DNA of 64,000 nt from Spirochaetota bacterium (GCA_022703505.1 JAKLDN010000001.1:531389-595388), one strand, 5' to 3'. Numbered from the stretch's first letter, positions 24,717 through 33,838 are shown. Translations and numbers: made by a program. Notes: generated by a model not told the origin, from the sequence alone.

Positions 24717-25159
24717 TCCCCGCCTCCCTTCGCGTCCAGGACGCGGCCCAGGATCCGGACCAGCCGTTCGCCCGGAAGGCCCCGGGCGGGATCCCGCCGC
24801 CCCTGGATGAACTGTCGATAGACCAGTTCCCGGTAGGCGTAGCGGGGACCCGGGAAGAGGCGGTACATCAGCCCTCCTTCCAGGGAGAAGGCCCGCAGGA
24901 TCAGGTAGGCGCTTTCGTCCAGGCGGATCGGGGCGGCGGGATCGGCCCCGTCCGGGAGCCAGCCCCGTTCCAGGGCGGCCTTGTAGGCGTCCGCCTCGGA
25001 AACGGCGGCGGGCAGGATTCCCGCGGCCGGCAGGATGTAGCGGGCCGCCCGGGCGTAGCTTACTCCCGGATCCGCCAGCAGGAGGTCCATCTCCTTGGCG
25101 GACTGGGCGTACAGCGCCGCCGCCGCGGCCAGGAACAGCACCGGAAACGTTTTTCTCAT
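24713..25159 (-). CDS. Small exported protein, unknown
   Basis: Predicted 148-residue protein with a signal peptide (MRKTFPVLFLAAAAALYAQS). The mature part is alpha-helical and rich in Ala, Leu and Arg (SYARAARYILPAAG, YAYRELVYRQFIQGRRDP). AAGGAAGGA is correctly spaced only for the ATG at 25159, not for the ATG two codons upstream. First gene of the operon with the barrel, FecR, lipoprotein and glycosyltransferase genes; divergent from the CHASE2 cyclase. No family recognised. Confidence 0.65.
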   Translation of the reverse strand: MRKTFPVLFLAAAAALYAQSAKEMDLLLADPGVSYARAARYILPAAGILPAAVSEADAYKAALERGWLPDGADPAAPIRLDESAYLILRAFSLEGGLMYRLFPGPRYAYRELVYRQFIQGRRDPARGLPGERLVRILGRVLDAKGGGE

Positions 25160-25206
25160 ATCCATTCCTTCCTTGAATATTCAGAAAAAGGAACAGCCGC
25201 CGAATG

Positions 25207-25235
25207 TTGTATCCCTCAATATAACCTACTATACT
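25207..25235 (+). promoter_or_regulatory. Promoter of the CHASE2 cyclase gene
   Basis: TTGTAT at 25207-25212, 17-nt spacer, TATACT at 25230-25235. It lies about 100 nt before the GTG at 25334 in the divergent region. Confidence 0.6.
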
Positions 25236-25248
25236 GCGGATGTCCTTG

Positions 25249-25276
25249 AAATCCCAACGGGATTTCGGGATTTTTT
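25249..25276 (+). terminator. Terminator-like hairpin inside the cyclase leader
   Basis: AAATCCC (25249-25255) can pair with GGGATTT at 25259-25265 or with the second GGGATTT at 25267-25273, which runs into TTTTTT. It lies between the predicted promoter and the coding sequence, so it could attenuate transcription. Confidence 0.5.
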
Positions 25277-25333
25277 ACTAGTTCGCTCAGAAATAGAATC
25301 GTTGACCCGCGCCGTTTCCCGAAGGAGGATTTC

Positions 25334-28060
25334 GTGAAGAACCAGCGCGCTCCCGCCCTCGCGGCGATCGGATCGGCCGTTCTCTTCTCGGCCCTCTACC
25401 TGACCAGCTTCTTCCGGAGCGCGGAGTCCGGGGTCTACGATCTCTTCCTGGGCCTCAAGCCCCCCCGTCCCCGCACGGACCGGGTCGCCCTCCTGGACGT
25501 GGACGACCGGGCCATAGCCCACGTGGGGGTCTTCCCCTGGCCCCGGTCCGTGGTGGCGGACGGACTGTTGCGGCTCAAGGAGTTCGGGGCCGCCGCCGTG
25601 GTCTTCGATATCGAGTACCTGGATTCCAGCCCCCCCGGGATCGACGCCGTCTACCTCCAACGCGGCCTACCCCGGGATTTCCAGCGCAGCTTCGGAGACA
25701 TCGGCACCAACGTCTCGGACCTCTTCAACGCCCTGACCTCGGGCCAGATCTCGCCCCGGGAGGCCCGGGGCTACGCGGCCCAGCTGGCGGACCTCATCGC
25801 CTCGGAGCGGGACGGGCTCCTGGCCCGGGCCAGGGGCCTGGCCCAGGACAACGACCGCTACCTCGGGCAGGCCGCCCGGCTCAACGGACGGGTCTGGGCC
25901 ACGGTCAACCTCCAGACGGTCAAACTGGAGGGCGAGCAGGCCGAGCGGAGGGCCGGCGCCCGGGAGCGCTTTTCCGTAACGGTGGAAGCCGCCCCGGAGG
26001 CCCCCGCGGGGGACTACGTGGACGTCCTGGCCCCCATCCCCTACTTCCTGGAAGCCGCCCGGGGGGCGGGCTTCACGAACGTGGTGATCGACCCGGACGG
26101 GGTCCGCAGGCGGATCTCCCTGACCCGTCGGGTGGACGGGGCCTGGTACCTCCAGCTTGTCACGGCCCCCCTCCTGGAAGCCCTGGGGAACCCGAAGCTC
26201 GTCCTGGAGCGGCGGCGGCTGCGCCTGCTGGGCGCCTCCCTGCCCGAGGGCGGGACCGGGGACATCGACATCCCCCTGGACCCCGAGGGCCACATGCTGA
26301 TCGACTGGCCCCGGGAGAACTACTTCGAGAGCTACGACCACGTCTCCTTCTACTCCCTGTCGCGGCTGGAGGAGCTGGAGGCCGCTCTGGGCGAGTCCGT
26401 CTCCGCCCTGGCCTCCCTGGAATCCTGGTTCCTCCCGGATCCCGAGGGAGAGCTGGTCCTGGCCTACGCGACCCTGGCGGGCCTGACGGAAACCCTGGAC
26501 GCCTCGGAGGCCTCTCTCCGGACCGCCCTGGAAAGCGCCTCGGCGGAGGACTTCGACCAGTGGCGCCTGGGCCGGCAGGAGGCCCGCTCGGGACTCAAGG
26601 ACCTCCTGGCCTCCGGAGCCGTGGACACCCTGCGCCGGACCGCGGAGGCGACGGCCGCCTCGGCCCGGCCCGACGAGGCCGCGGCCCTCAAGGCGGAGGC
26701 CGAGACGGCGGGGAAGCTGGCCTCGGGCCTGGCCTCGATCCTGGCGGAGATCGAGGAGATCCGGACCCGCCTGGACGCGGCCTTCGCCGGAAAAATAGTC
26801 ATCATCGGACGGGTGGACACGGGTACCACGGATATCGGGGTCAACCCCTTCCACGGGGAGTACATCAACGTCGGTACCCACGCGGCCGTGGCGGACACCA
26901 TCCTGGCCCGCACCTTCATCCGGCCCGTCGGGTCCTGGGCCTCGATCCTCCTGGCCCTGCTGGCGGCCCCCCTCTTCGTCCTGACCATGGGCCGCTTCAA
27001 GGCCGGGGTACGGATCGCCGTGGGCCTGGGCGGCGCGGCCCTGGTCTTCTGGGGTTCCTACGCCATCTTCGCGGCGGCCCGGATCTTCGTGGGCCCCCTG
27101 GGCGCAACCCTGGCGGTCATCCTGGCCTCCGTGGTCCGGGAGGCCGTGGACTTCGTGAGCACCGAGCGGGAGAAGCGCTTCCTTAGGAAGGCCTTCGATA
27201 CCTACGTCTCCCCGGAATACGTGAACGAGCTCGTGGCCCAGCCCGGCAGCCTCAAGCTGGGCGGATCCAAGCGCTGGATGACCGCCCTGTTCACGGACGT
27301 CCGGGGCTTCTCCACCATCTCGGAACAGCTCGATCCCGAGGCCCTGGTGGGCCTCCTGAACCGCTACCTTTCGACCATGAGCGACATCATCCTGGAGGAG
27401 CGGGGAACCATCGACAAGTACGAGGGGGACGCCATCATCGCCTTCTTCGGGGCGCCCCTGACCCTGCAGGACCACGCCCGGAGGTCCCTCCGCTCCGCCA
27501 TCCTCATGAAGCGGGCGGAAGCCCGGCTGAACGAGGCGGTCCTGGCCGAGGGGCTCACACCCGCCCCCCTGGCCACCCGCATCGGGATCAACACCGGGGA
27601 CATGGTGGTGGGCAACATGGGCACCGAGAAGAAGATGAACTACACCATGATGGGGAACGCCGTGAACCTGGCCGCCCGGCTGGAGGGGGTGAACAAACAG
27701 TTCAACTCCTGGATCCTGACCACCGAGGCCACGGTCAAGGAAGCGGGGCCCGAGTTCCTGGTGCGCCGCACGGCCCGGGTCCGGGTGGTCGGGATCTTCG
27801 AGCCCGTCCGGCTCTACGAGGTCCTGGACTTCGTATCCGAGGCTCCGGAAAAGAGGAAGACCACCGTGGAGCTCTTCCACCGGGCCCTGGAGGTCTTCGA
27901 GGCCAAGGACTGGACCGAGGCGGGCAAGCTCTTTCTCAAGGTGCTTTCCCACGACCCCGAGGACGGACCGTCCCAGTCCTACCTGGCGCGCCTGGACGGA
28001 TTCCGGAAGAAGCCCCCGGCCAAGGACTGGGACGGGGTCTTCAACCTGACGGAAAAGTGA
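25334..28060 (+). CDS. CHASE2-domain class III nucleotide cyclase
   Basis: Predicted 908-residue membrane cyclase. An N-terminal TM is followed by a large extracytoplasmic CHASE2 sensor (about 35-520; VALLDVDDRAIAHVGVFPWPR is typical), three TM helices (about 535-605) and a class III cyclase domain (about 640-815). Metal-binding Asp655 (FTDVRGFS) and Asp699 (YEGDAIIAFFG) and the transition-state Asn778/Arg782 (AVNLAARLE) are present. The usual purine-selecting Asp before AVN is Asn (MGNAVN), a form common in spirochaetes, so ATP versus GTP use is uncertain. A C-terminal helical tail (about 840-908) looks TPR-like. GTG start with AAGGAGGA. Co-transcribed with the PAS-GGDEF-EAL gene, whose GTG lies two bases after the stop. 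Confidence 0.92.
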   Translation: MKNQRAPALAAIGSAVLFSALYLTSFFRSAESGVYDLFLGLKPPRPRTDRVALLDVDDRAIAHVGVFPWPRSVVADGLLRLKEFGAAAVVFDIEYLDSSPPGIDAVYLQRGLPRDFQRSFGDIGTNVSDLFNALTSGQISPREARGYAAQLADLIASERDGLLARARGLAQDNDRYLGQAARLNGRVWATVNLQTVKLEGEQAERRAGARERFSVTVEAAPEAPAGDYVDVLAPIPYFLEAARGAGFTNVVIDPDGVRRRISLTRRVDGAWYLQLVTAPLLEALGNPKLVLERRRLRLLGASLPEGGTGDIDIPLDPEGHMLIDWPRENYFESYDHVSFYSLSRLEELEAALGESVSALASLESWFLPDPEGELVLAYATLAGLTETLDASEASLRTALESASAEDFDQWRLGRQEARSGLKDLLASGAVDTLRRTAEATAASARPDEAAALKAEAETAGKLASGLASILAEIEEIRTRLDAAFAGKIVIIGRVDTGTTDIGVNPFHGEYINVGTHAAVADTILARTFIRPVGSWASILLALLAAPLFVLTMGRFKAGVRIAVGLGGAALVFWGSYAIFAAARIFVGPLGATLAVILASVVREAVDFVSTEREKRFLRKAFDTYVSPEYVNELVAQPGSLKLGGSKRWMTALFTDVRGFSTISEQLDPEALVGLLNRYLSTMSDIILEERGTIDKYEGDAIIAFFGAPLTLQDHARRSLRSAILMKRAEARLNEAVLAEGLTPAPLATRIGINTGDMVVGNMGTEKKMNYTMMGNAVNLAARLEGVNKQFNSWILTTEATVKEAGPEFLVRRTARVRVVGIFEPVRLYEVLDFVSEAPEKRKTTVELFHRALEVFEAKDWTEAGKLFLKVLSHDPEDGPSQSYLARLDGFRKKPPAKDWDGVFNLTEK

Positions 28061-28061
28061 C

Positions 28062-29789
28062 GTGAGCAGGGAAGGCGAAAAGGGACTGTGCCGCCGCATC
28101 CTCGAGGCGGCCAACGACGGGGTGATCGTCACGGACCCGGACGGCGCCATTCTCGAGGCCAACCCCGCCTTCCTGGCCATGACGGGCTACGGAATGGACG
28201 AGGTGGCCGGGAAGAACGCGCGCATCCTGAACTCCGGCCGGCACGACGCGGAGTTCTACCAGAGCCTTTGGGCCGAGGTCCGGTCCGCGGGAGCCTGGAC
28301 CGGGGAGATCTGGAACCGCCGCAAGAGCGGGGAGATCTATCCCTGCCGGGTCAAGATCCAGGCCGTCCCGGACGAGGCCGGCGAGGCGTCCGGATTCATC
28401 GGAATATTCTCGGACCTGTCGCCCCTCAAGGACTCGGAGGAGCGCCTGCGGAACGCGGTCCTCTTCGACCCCCTCACCGGCCTGCCCAACCGCTCCCTCT
28501 TCCGGGACCGCCTGGCCCAGATCCTGGACCGGGCGCGGAAGAAGGCCACCCGGGCGGCCCTGGTCTTCGTGGACCTGGACCGGTTCAAGCACATCAACGA
28601 AAGCCTGGGCTACCAGGCGGGGGACGAGCTGCTGCGGGAGGCGGCGCGGAGGCTCACGGAGCGTACGGGCGGGGCGGGCACGGTCTGCCGCCTGGGCGGG
28701 GACGAGTTCGCGGTGATCCTGGATACCGTCCAACGGAGCGAGGACGCGGGCGCCGCGGCCGCGGGAATCCTGGCCGCCCTGTCCGCGGGCTTCCCCATGG
28801 GCCCCTCGGAGGTCCACACCGGGGCCAGCGCGGGAATCGCCGTCTTCCCCTTCGACGGCACCGACGCGGGGGCCCTGGAGAAAAAGGCCGAGGCCGCCAT
28901 GTACGAAGCCAAAGAAGCAGGCAGGGGTCGGTACCGCTTCGCCTCCGGCAAGGTCGGGCATACCAGCCGGCGCCAGCTGGAGCTGGAGTCCCGACTGCGC
29001 CGCGCCCTGGAGCGGGGCGAGTTCTACCTGACCTACCAGCCCCAGGCCGCCACGGGCGGGGTCGTACCCGGCACGGGGGCGGGCCTCATGGGGGCGGAGG
29101 CCCTGATCCGCTGGAAGCCCGAGGGGGCCGATACCGTCAGCCCCGGGGACTTCATGGACATCGCGGAATCCACGGGACTCATCGTGCCCATGGGGGAATG
29201 GGCCCTCAAAACCGCCTGCGCGGACGCCAAGCTCTGGAACGACCTCGGCCGGCCCCTGACAGTGTCCGTCAACGTATCCCCCCGGCAGTTCCAGGCGGGG
29301 ACCCTGGCCCGGGTGACCCGGGAGGCCCTGGACGCCTCGGGCCTCGACCCGGGACGGCTCAAGCTGGAGATCACCGAGACCCTGTTGATGGACGACATGG
29401 GCGAGACCGTCACGGTGATGAACGAGATCCGGGACATGGGGGTCCGGTTCGCGGTGGACGACTTCGGCATCGGGTTCTCCTCCCTGCGCTACCTGGACCA
29501 GCTGCCCGTGGACGTCCTCAAGATCGACAAGGCCTTCATCGATCCCATCACGGACCGCTACGAGGGGGCCCAGATCGCCACCGCGGTCATAGCCCTGGCG
29601 CGGTCCTTCGAGATGATCTCCGTGGCCGAGGGAGTCGAGACCGCGGAACAGCTGGAAGCCCTGCGGATGCGGGGCTGCGACGAGATCCAGGGCTACCTGG
29701 TCTCCAAGCCCCTGGACGCCCGGGCCTTCCGTGCCTTCGCCTTCCCGGCGGGCGGGGCCGGCCGGCCGGACCCGGATCCTTCCGCCTGA
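28062..29789 (+). CDS. PAS-GGDEF-EAL cyclic di-GMP enzyme
   Basis: Predicted 575-residue cytoplasmic protein. PAS domain about 8-125 (EAANDGVIVTDPDGAILEANPAF), GGDEF domain about 130-295 with intact GGDEF at 212-216 but no RxxD inhibitory site, and EAL domain about 305-560 with the EAL motif at 346-348 and DDFGIGFSSL. Both catalytic halves look intact, so it may make or degrade cyclic di-GMP according to PAS input; in many such proteins the GGDEF half only regulates the EAL half. It follows the CHASE2 cyclase by one base, implying that the two second-messenger systems are expressed together. Confidence 0.93.
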   Translation: MSREGEKGLCRRILEAANDGVIVTDPDGAILEANPAFLAMTGYGMDEVAGKNARILNSGRHDAEFYQSLWAEVRSAGAWTGEIWNRRKSGEIYPCRVKIQAVPDEAGEASGFIGIFSDLSPLKDSEERLRNAVLFDPLTGLPNRSLFRDRLAQILDRARKKATRAALVFVDLDRFKHINESLGYQAGDELLREAARRLTERTGGAGTVCRLGGDEFAVILDTVQRSEDAGAAAAGILAALSAGFPMGPSEVHTGASAGIAVFPFDGTDAGALEKKAEAAMYEAKEAGRGRYRFASGKVGHTSRRQLELESRLRRALERGEFYLTYQPQAATGGVVPGTGAGLMGAEALIRWKPEGADTVSPGDFMDIAESTGLIVPMGEWALKTACADAKLWNDLGRPLTVSVNVSPRQFQAGTLARVTREALDASGLDPGRLKLEITETLLMDDMGETVTVMNEIRDMGVRFAVDDFGIGFSSLRYLDQLPVDVLKIDKAFIDPITDRYEGAQIATAVIALARSFEMISVAEGVETAEQLEALRMRGCDEIQGYLVSKPLDARAFRAFAFPAGGAGRPDPDPSA

Positions 29790-29847
29790 CCCGCGCGACG
29801 CGCCCCCGCCGGACGGAGCGGCACGCCCCGCGCCTCCCGGGGAGACC

Positions 29848-29876
29848 TTGCCCATTCCCGCCGGGACCCGTACAAT
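29848..29876 (+). promoter_or_regulatory. Promoter of tkt
   Basis: TTGCCC at 29848-29853, 17-nt spacer, TACAAT at 29871-29876; leader of about 57 nt ends with AAGGAG before the ATG. Confidence 0.55.
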
Positions 29877-29939
29877 CGTTCCGAGTCCACGGCCCGATCG
29901 GCGCCGCGGCCGAAGCTCTATATAGATAAGGAGTCCCGC

Positions 29940-31910
29940 ATGGATACCGCCGCCCTTTCGAAAGTAGCCCTGACCGTCCGGACCCTGTCCATGGACGCCA
30001 TCCAGAAGGCCAATTCCGGCCACCCGGGCCTCCCCCTCGGCTGCGCCGAGCTGGGCGCCCTCCTCTACGGGGAGATCCTCAAGCACGACCCCTCGGACCC
30101 CGCCTGGCTGGACCGGGACCGCTTCGTCCTGTCCGCGGGGCACGGCTCCATGTTCCTCTACTCCCTCCTGCACCTGGCCGGTTACAAGGTCAGCCTGGAC
30201 GACATCCGCGCCTTCCGCCAGATCGGCTCCCCCTGCGCGGGGCATCCCGAGTACGGCCACTGCCCGGGCGTCGAGACCACCACGGGCCCCCTGGGTCAGG
30301 GGATCGCCGTCGCGGTGGGCATGGCCATGGCCGAACGCATGATGGCCGCCCGGTTCAACACCCCCGCCCACCCGGTGATCGACCACTGGACCTACGCCCT
30401 GGCCGGGGACGGCTGCCTCCAGGAGGGGGTGTCCGCCGAAGCTTCCTCCCTGGCGGGCCACCTGGGCCTGGGGAAGCTCGTCGTGTTCTACGATTCCAAC
30501 AAGATCACCATCGACGGGGGGACAGAGCTTTCGTTCACCGAGGACGTCGCCCGCCGTTACCAGGCCTACGGCTGGAAGGTCCTTTCCGGGGACATGTACG
30601 ACTTCGCGGGCGTCTCCCGCCTGGTCGCCGAAGCCAAGACCGACCTCGAGCGGCCAAAGCTCATCATCCTGAAGAGCGTGATCGGCAAGGGCGCCCCCAC
30701 GATGCAGGGCTCCCACAAGGTCCACGGGGCGCCCCTGGGAGCCGAGGAGATCAAGCGGGCCCGGGAGGCGATGGGCGTCCCCGCGGACGCGGACTTCTAC
30801 GTGGCCCCCGAAGCGGTCTCCTATTTCGAGGGCCGCCGGACCGCCTTCCGGAAGACCCGGGAAGCCTGGAACGCCCTGTTCGCCGCCTGGAAGGCCGCCA
30901 ACCCCGGCAAGGCCAAGGAACTGGACGCCTTCCTGGCCGGCAAGGCCTCGGCCCCCTTCGCGGCCCCCGCCTTCGCCGCCGGGGAGAGCCTGGCCACCCG
31001 GGCCGCCTCCGGCAAGGCCCTGGCCGCCGCGGCCGCCGCCTGGCCCAACCTCGTGGGAGGGTCCGCGGACCTCACGGGCCCCAACTCCAGCCAGCTTCCC
31101 GAGGGCGGAGTCTTCTCCCGCGCCAACCCCGCGGGCCGGATGATCCACTACGGAGTCCGGGAGCACGCCATGGCCGCGGTGTCCAACGGGCTGGCCCTCC
31201 ACGGGGGCCTTCGCCCCTTCTGCGCCACCTTCCTGGTCTTCGCGGACTACCTCCGCCCCTCCCTGCGCCTGGCGGCTCTGATGAAGCTCCCGGTGATCTA
31301 CATCCTGACCCACGACTCCATCTTCGTGGGCGAGGACGGGCCGACCCACCAACCGATCGAGCACCTGGCCTCCCTGCGCTGCATCCCGAACGTCCGGGTC
31401 CTTAGGCCCGCGGATCCCGAGGAGACCGCCGAGGCCTGGCGCCTGGCCCTGGAACGGACCGACGGCCCCACCGTCCTGGCCCTGACCCGGCAGAACCTCC
31501 CCGTCCTGGCCAAGGCGGACCCCGACTGGCGGGAGACCATGAAACTCGGGGCCTACGTGGTCCGCAACTCCAAGGCCGAGCCGGACGTGGTCGTCCTGGC
31601 CTCGGGCAGCGAGGTTCCCCTGGCCCTGGCCGCCGCGGACAAGGCGGTCGGCCGGGACGTACGGGTCCTCTCGGTGCCGAGCCTGGAGCTCCTGCGAGCG
31701 GCGGATCCGGCGGTCCTCAGGGTGCTCATGCCCACCGGAGCCCGGGTCGTGGCCGTGGAGGCCGGGACCGCCTGGGGCTGGGACGCCCTGACCACGACCC
31801 CGAAAGACGTCCTTTCCATCGACCGCTTCGGGGCCTCCGGCCCCGGGGACAAGGTGGCCGCCCATCTCGGCCTTACGGTCGAGAAGCTGGCGGGGCTGAT
31901 CGCGGGGTAG
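29940..31910 (+). CDS. tkt: Transketolase
   Basis: Predicted 656-residue thiamine-diphosphate enzyme of the pentose phosphate pathway. Motifs: ANSGHPGLPLGCAELG at the N-terminus, the TPP-binding GDGCLQEGVSAEA with a later NS, HKVHGAPLG, and the C-half YGVREHAMAAVSNGLALHGG and EDGPTHQPIEHLASLRCIPN. Length is near the family norm. A REP-like GGGGACAGAGCTT occurs in the coding sequence at about 30518-30530. AAGGAG RBS. Confidence 0.96.
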   Translation: MDTAALSKVALTVRTLSMDAIQKANSGHPGLPLGCAELGALLYGEILKHDPSDPAWLDRDRFVLSAGHGSMFLYSLLHLAGYKVSLDDIRAFRQIGSPCAGHPEYGHCPGVETTTGPLGQGIAVAVGMAMAERMMAARFNTPAHPVIDHWTYALAGDGCLQEGVSAEASSLAGHLGLGKLVVFYDSNKITIDGGTELSFTEDVARRYQAYGWKVLSGDMYDFAGVSRLVAEAKTDLERPKLIILKSVIGKGAPTMQGSHKVHGAPLGAEEIKRAREAMGVPADADFYVAPEAVSYFEGRRTAFRKTREAWNALFAAWKAANPGKAKELDAFLAGKASAPFAAPAFAAGESLATRAASGKALAAAAAAWPNLVGGSADLTGPNSSQLPEGGVFSRANPAGRMIHYGVREHAMAAVSNGLALHGGLRPFCATFLVFADYLRPSLRLAALMKLPVIYILTHDSIFVGEDGPTHQPIEHLASLRCIPNVRVLRPADPEETAEAWRLALERTDGPTVLALTRQNLPVLAKADPDWRETMKLGAYVVRNSKAEPDVVVLASGSEVPLALAAADKAVGRDVRVLSVPSLELLRAADPAVLRVLMPTGARVVAVEAGTAWGWDALTTTPKDVLSIDRFGASGPGDKVAAHLGLTVEKLAGLIAG

Positions 31911-31947
31911 CGGTAAAAACAGTACCATCGAGGGAAGGGAGGGCGCC

Positions 31948-33033
31948 GTGAGGAGCTTCGATCGAGTACCGGTTCGGTTTTTGGCTTTCTTCTCAGCTCT
32001 GTCCCTGCTCCTGATCGCCGCGGCCCTCCCGGCCGCGGCGGCCTCCCCTCCCCTGGTGTTCACCAAGTACCTCGACAAGACCGAGGGCGCTTTCTTCGTC
32101 CTGGTGCCCAAGGGCTGGATCACCCAAGGGGGCATGGTCCGGGTGAACCCCCTGGCCGCCCAGGGCGGAGTCGGGAACGCGACGGAGGCCAAGATCGACT
32201 TCGCCGTGGCCAAGGACGCCACCGGGAAGGTCCAGATCCGCTGGATTCCCAAGATCAACTACGCCCAGCCCTCGCCGTCCAACGCCATGCTGGGGGGCAA
32301 CTGGAACGGGATGCCCGTCGTGGCCTATCCCCGGGCCGCGGACTTCCTGGGCAGGATGCTCTTCCCCGCCCTCCATCCCCAGGCCCGGAACGTGAAGGTG
32401 GTGGAAACCGCCCAGCGACCGGACATCGTCGCCGCGGTCTACCAGATGCCCGCGGCCCAGGCAATCCGCAGCCAGGGCGGAGCCTTCCACGCCGACGCCG
32501 CGACCCTCACGGTCACCTACGAGGAAGGCGGCGTCCGGTTCAAGGAGATCCTCTTCGCCGCGGTGGAAGGCTACGCGATGATGGGCGCCGGGCTCTGGGA
32601 CAACCCCTTCACCATCGTCGCCCGGGCGCCGGAGGCCGAGTTCGAGGTCTGGGGCCCCGTGGCCCGGACCGTCGTCAACTCCTTCGCCCTCAACCCCCTG
32701 TGGCTCCAGGGCGAGATGGCCGGCCAGGCTCGCCGGGCGGACATCGCCGCGGCCACCCTCCGGGACATCTCCCGGGTGGACGCCGAGATCGCCAAGAGCC
32801 GGTCCCAGACCATGGCCGCCATCCAGCAGGACCAGTACCTGACCCTCACCTCCCAGGAGCTCTACGTGAATCCCCGGACCAAGGAAGTGGAGCTCGGTTC
32901 GAACGAGTGGAAACACCGCTGGGTAGGACCCGGCGGGGAGGTCATCTACACCGACGACGGATCCTGGAACCCCAACCTGGATCCAAGCCTGAAGCTCTCC
33001 GGCTTCGAGCGGTCCCCGGTGAAGAAGCGGTAA
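31948..33033 (+). CDS. Exported protein, unknown
   Basis: Predicted 361-residue exported protein with a signal peptide (FLAFFSALSLLLIAAALPAAAA, cleavage near 34). The mature part is mixed alpha/beta, with a conserved-looking C-terminal segment (QELYVNPRTKEVELGSNEWKHRW, then GGEVIYTDDGSWNPN). GTG start with GGGAGGG upstream; it begins 37 nt after tkt and may be read from it. No family recognised; periplasmic location is the only supported statement. Confidence 0.7.
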   Translation: MRSFDRVPVRFLAFFSALSLLLIAAALPAAAASPPLVFTKYLDKTEGAFFVLVPKGWITQGGMVRVNPLAAQGGVGNATEAKIDFAVAKDATGKVQIRWIPKINYAQPSPSNAMLGGNWNGMPVVAYPRAADFLGRMLFPALHPQARNVKVVETAQRPDIVAAVYQMPAAQAIRSQGGAFHADAATLTVTYEEGGVRFKEILFAAVEGYAMMGAGLWDNPFTIVARAPEAEFEVWGPVARTVVNSFALNPLWLQGEMAGQARRADIAAATLRDISRVDAEIAKSRSQTMAAIQQDQYLTLTSQELYVNPRTKEVELGSNEWKHRWVGPGGEVIYTDDGSWNPNLDPSLKLSGFERSPVKKR

Positions 33034-33039
33034 AAAGCC

Positions 33040-33396
33040 CTAAAGCACCCGCCGCAGGCTCGCGACGGCGCTGGTCCAGAAGCCCGGGGAAGGGTCCGAG
33101 GTCAGGGACTCGAACTCGTCGGGGGTGTAGACCAGGAGGTCCATGGCGGGGACGAGGTCCTGGATATCCGTGAAGTCCAGGAAACGGTCCAGGAAGGGCT
33201 TGGCGGTCCGGACCACCAGGAAGAGGTCCACATCCGAGTCCCGGTCGAACTCCGGGGTGCCGTAGGAACCGAAGAGGTAGGCCGCCTCCACCCGGCCGGC
33301 CAGCCGGTTCCGGAGCTCCGCCTCGAATTGGGCCGGCGTAAGGCCGCCCAGGGGATCCCGGGTGTTCCAGACGATGACCGGTTCGTCCGGGTTCAT
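33040..33396 (-). CDS. MNT-type nucleotidyltransferase (antitoxin-like)
   Basis: Predicted 118-residue polymerase-beta-fold minimal nucleotidyltransferase. GSYG at 43-46 and the metal-binding Asp55 and Asp57 of DSDVDLF form the active site. Such proteins pair with HEPN proteins; in the characterised MntA/HepT pair the MNT protein AMPylates and silences the HEPN toxin. The ATG overlaps the HEPN stop (ATGA), the usual arrangement. The upstream HEPN gene carries the promoter. Confidence 0.88.
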   Translation of the reverse strand: MNPDEPVIVWNTRDPLGGLTPAQFEAELRNRLAGRVEAAYLFGSYGTPEFDRDSDVDLFLVVRTAKPFLDRFLDFTDIQDLVPAMDLLVYTPDEFESLTSDPSPGFWTSAVASLRRVL

Positions 33397-33791
33397 GTCG
33401 CGGCGTCCGGCCCCCGGATTTCCGCCCGGGCCCGGTCTAGGAAGGCCTGGGCGTAGCGGAGGGCTTCGGCGGCCTGACCCTTCGTGAAATACTCGAAGGG
33501 CGAACCGGAATAAAAGGCATCCGGATACCGGGTCGTGATGTAGTATTGGTCCAGCACCCGGCCCATCTCGTCCAGTTCACCGTCGATCTCCAGGGCCGCC
33601 GCTATATCCTTGACCGAATGACTCTTGATTTGCGCGGCGCCCCGCCGTATCGCCATACCCTTGAGGCTTTTTTCCGCAACCTGTTGAGAGGTAAAGCAGA
33701 CCAAGGCCCAACGGCCCGAAACCAAAGCGTCCTTTGCCCAGAGGAGTTCCTCTTCCGCCTGCCTCAGCCAGTCGTTCGCTCGGTTCGCCAC
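33393..33791 (-). CDS. HEPN-domain protein (toxin-like partner of MNT)
   Basis: Predicted 132-residue all-helical HEPN protein. DWLRQAEEELLWAKDALVSGRWALVCFTSQQVAEKSLKGMA is the family N-terminus and DQYYITTRYPDAFY the conserved late helix. Many HEPN proteins are RNases; here the clearest His is in IKSHSVKDI, but a textbook RX4-6H motif is not obvious, so nuclease activity is uncertain. GTG start with CAGGAGC. Probable type VII-like toxin-antitoxin pair with the downstream MNT gene. Confidence 0.85.
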   Translation of the reverse strand: MANRANDWLRQAEEELLWAKDALVSGRWALVCFTSQQVAEKSLKGMAIRRGAAQIKSHSVKDIAAALEIDGELDEMGRVLDQYYITTRYPDAFYSGSPFEYFTKGQAAEALRYAQAFLDRARAEIRGPDAAT

Positions 33792-33809
33792 GGCAACGCT
33801 CCTGCAAGT

Positions 33810-33838
33810 ATCCTAGGGGACGGGGCGGGGGGAGTCAA
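33810..33838 (-). promoter_or_regulatory. Promoter of the HEPN/MNT pair
   Basis: On the minus strand TTGACT (33838-33833), 17-nt spacer and TAGGAT (33815-33810). The -10 box overlaps the stop codon of the RayT gene. Confidence 0.5.

Noticed and set aside
25667-28180. Minus-strand frame of more than 800 codons opposite the CHASE2 cyclase
   Set aside because: Low-complexity Gly/Arg/Gln composition, no RBS or motifs; it is a shadow of the cyclase gene.
28041-32258. Very long minus-strand open frame antisense to the GGDEF-EAL, tkt and exported-protein genes
   Set aside because: High GC content removes stops in the antisense frame; the translation is Gly/Arg/Pro-rich, shows no domains and lies opposite well-recognised proteins.
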